Shown here in pieces: positions 50,507-50,717 of a DNA stretch of 50,717 nt. The DNA is taken from positions 1 to 50,717 of the forward strand of contig JBKPDO010000001.1 in NCBI GenBank assembly GCA_046727955.1, written 5' to 3'. Below the pieces are notes generated by a model. It saw nothing but the letters and a program-made list of their open reading frames with translations, searched no databases and was not told where the DNA came from. The translations under genes were made by a program, and so were the position numbers. How positions within the stretch are numbered: position 1 is the stretch's first letter; every line of letters starts with the position of its first letter. This DNA comes from DASVXQ01 sp046727955 (GTDB taxonomy: Bacteria > Actinomycetota > CALGFH01).

Positions 50507-50717
<211 letters not shown>

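Overview
The window is high-GC DNA with dense GTG/ATG starts, GTGA and ATGA gene overlaps, strong GGAGG ribosome sites and typical actinobacterial families: NIT-domain conservon kinases with DUF742 partners, DUF7144, DUF6325, a LacI/GH92 sugar locus, and ABC importers of CUT1 and SsuABC type. It is best read as a chromosomal segment of a soil-type Actinomycetota; the genus cannot be fixed from sequence alone.

0-9 kb: a sugar-uptake operon (lipoprotein binding protein plus two permeases, no ATPase), a LacI-type regulator and a secreted GH92 alpha-mannosidase. They are tied together by three copies of the palindrome GACAACGTTGTC (one with a mismatch), in front of the operon, the regulator and the mannosidase. 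A frameshifted lipoprotein and a PabB-PabC fusion follow.

12-27 kb: the most interesting intact part, an uncharacterised catabolic island built around a GntR regulator. It has two amidohydrolase/deaminase-type enzymes, a hydantoinase-like enzyme with one metal-binding His replaced by Glu, an N-carbamoylsarcosine-amidase-like hydrolase, a DUF1185 protein, a DUF1989 protein, a class II aldolase relative lacking two zinc ligands, and a phytoene-desaturase-like flavoprotein. Next to it lies an operon with a 2OG-Fe(II) oxygenase and an SsuABC-like importer. Two shared operator-like sites (TGTCTCTTGTCT followed by GGCACA or CGGACA) bracket the regulator's targets. The set suggests uptake and stepwise opening of an N-heterocycle or cyclic ureide; this is inference.

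27-40 kb: two paralogous signalling modules, each with a NIT-domain kinase, a DUF742 protein and a nearby leucine-binding-type lipoprotein, and neither with the usual CvnB (roadblock) or CvnD (GTPase) genes. Between them lies a decayed stretch: tRNA-Leu(UAG), a truncated redoxin gene, a broken tyrosine integrase and a 127-bp palindromic insertion inside it.

40-50.7 kb: a PLP decarboxylase/HAD operon, a decayed ABC-2 exporter (one permease broken by a 5-bp tandem duplication), then a stress-like group: DUF6325, a deleted DUF7144 copy, a large membrane protein, a SHOCT protein, an ornithine carbamoyltransferase remnant, a P-type cation ATPase and the end of a GH15 gene. Seven copies of a 17-bp palindrome (TCACCC-N5-GGGTGA consensus) are scattered between these genes and may mark a common regulon.
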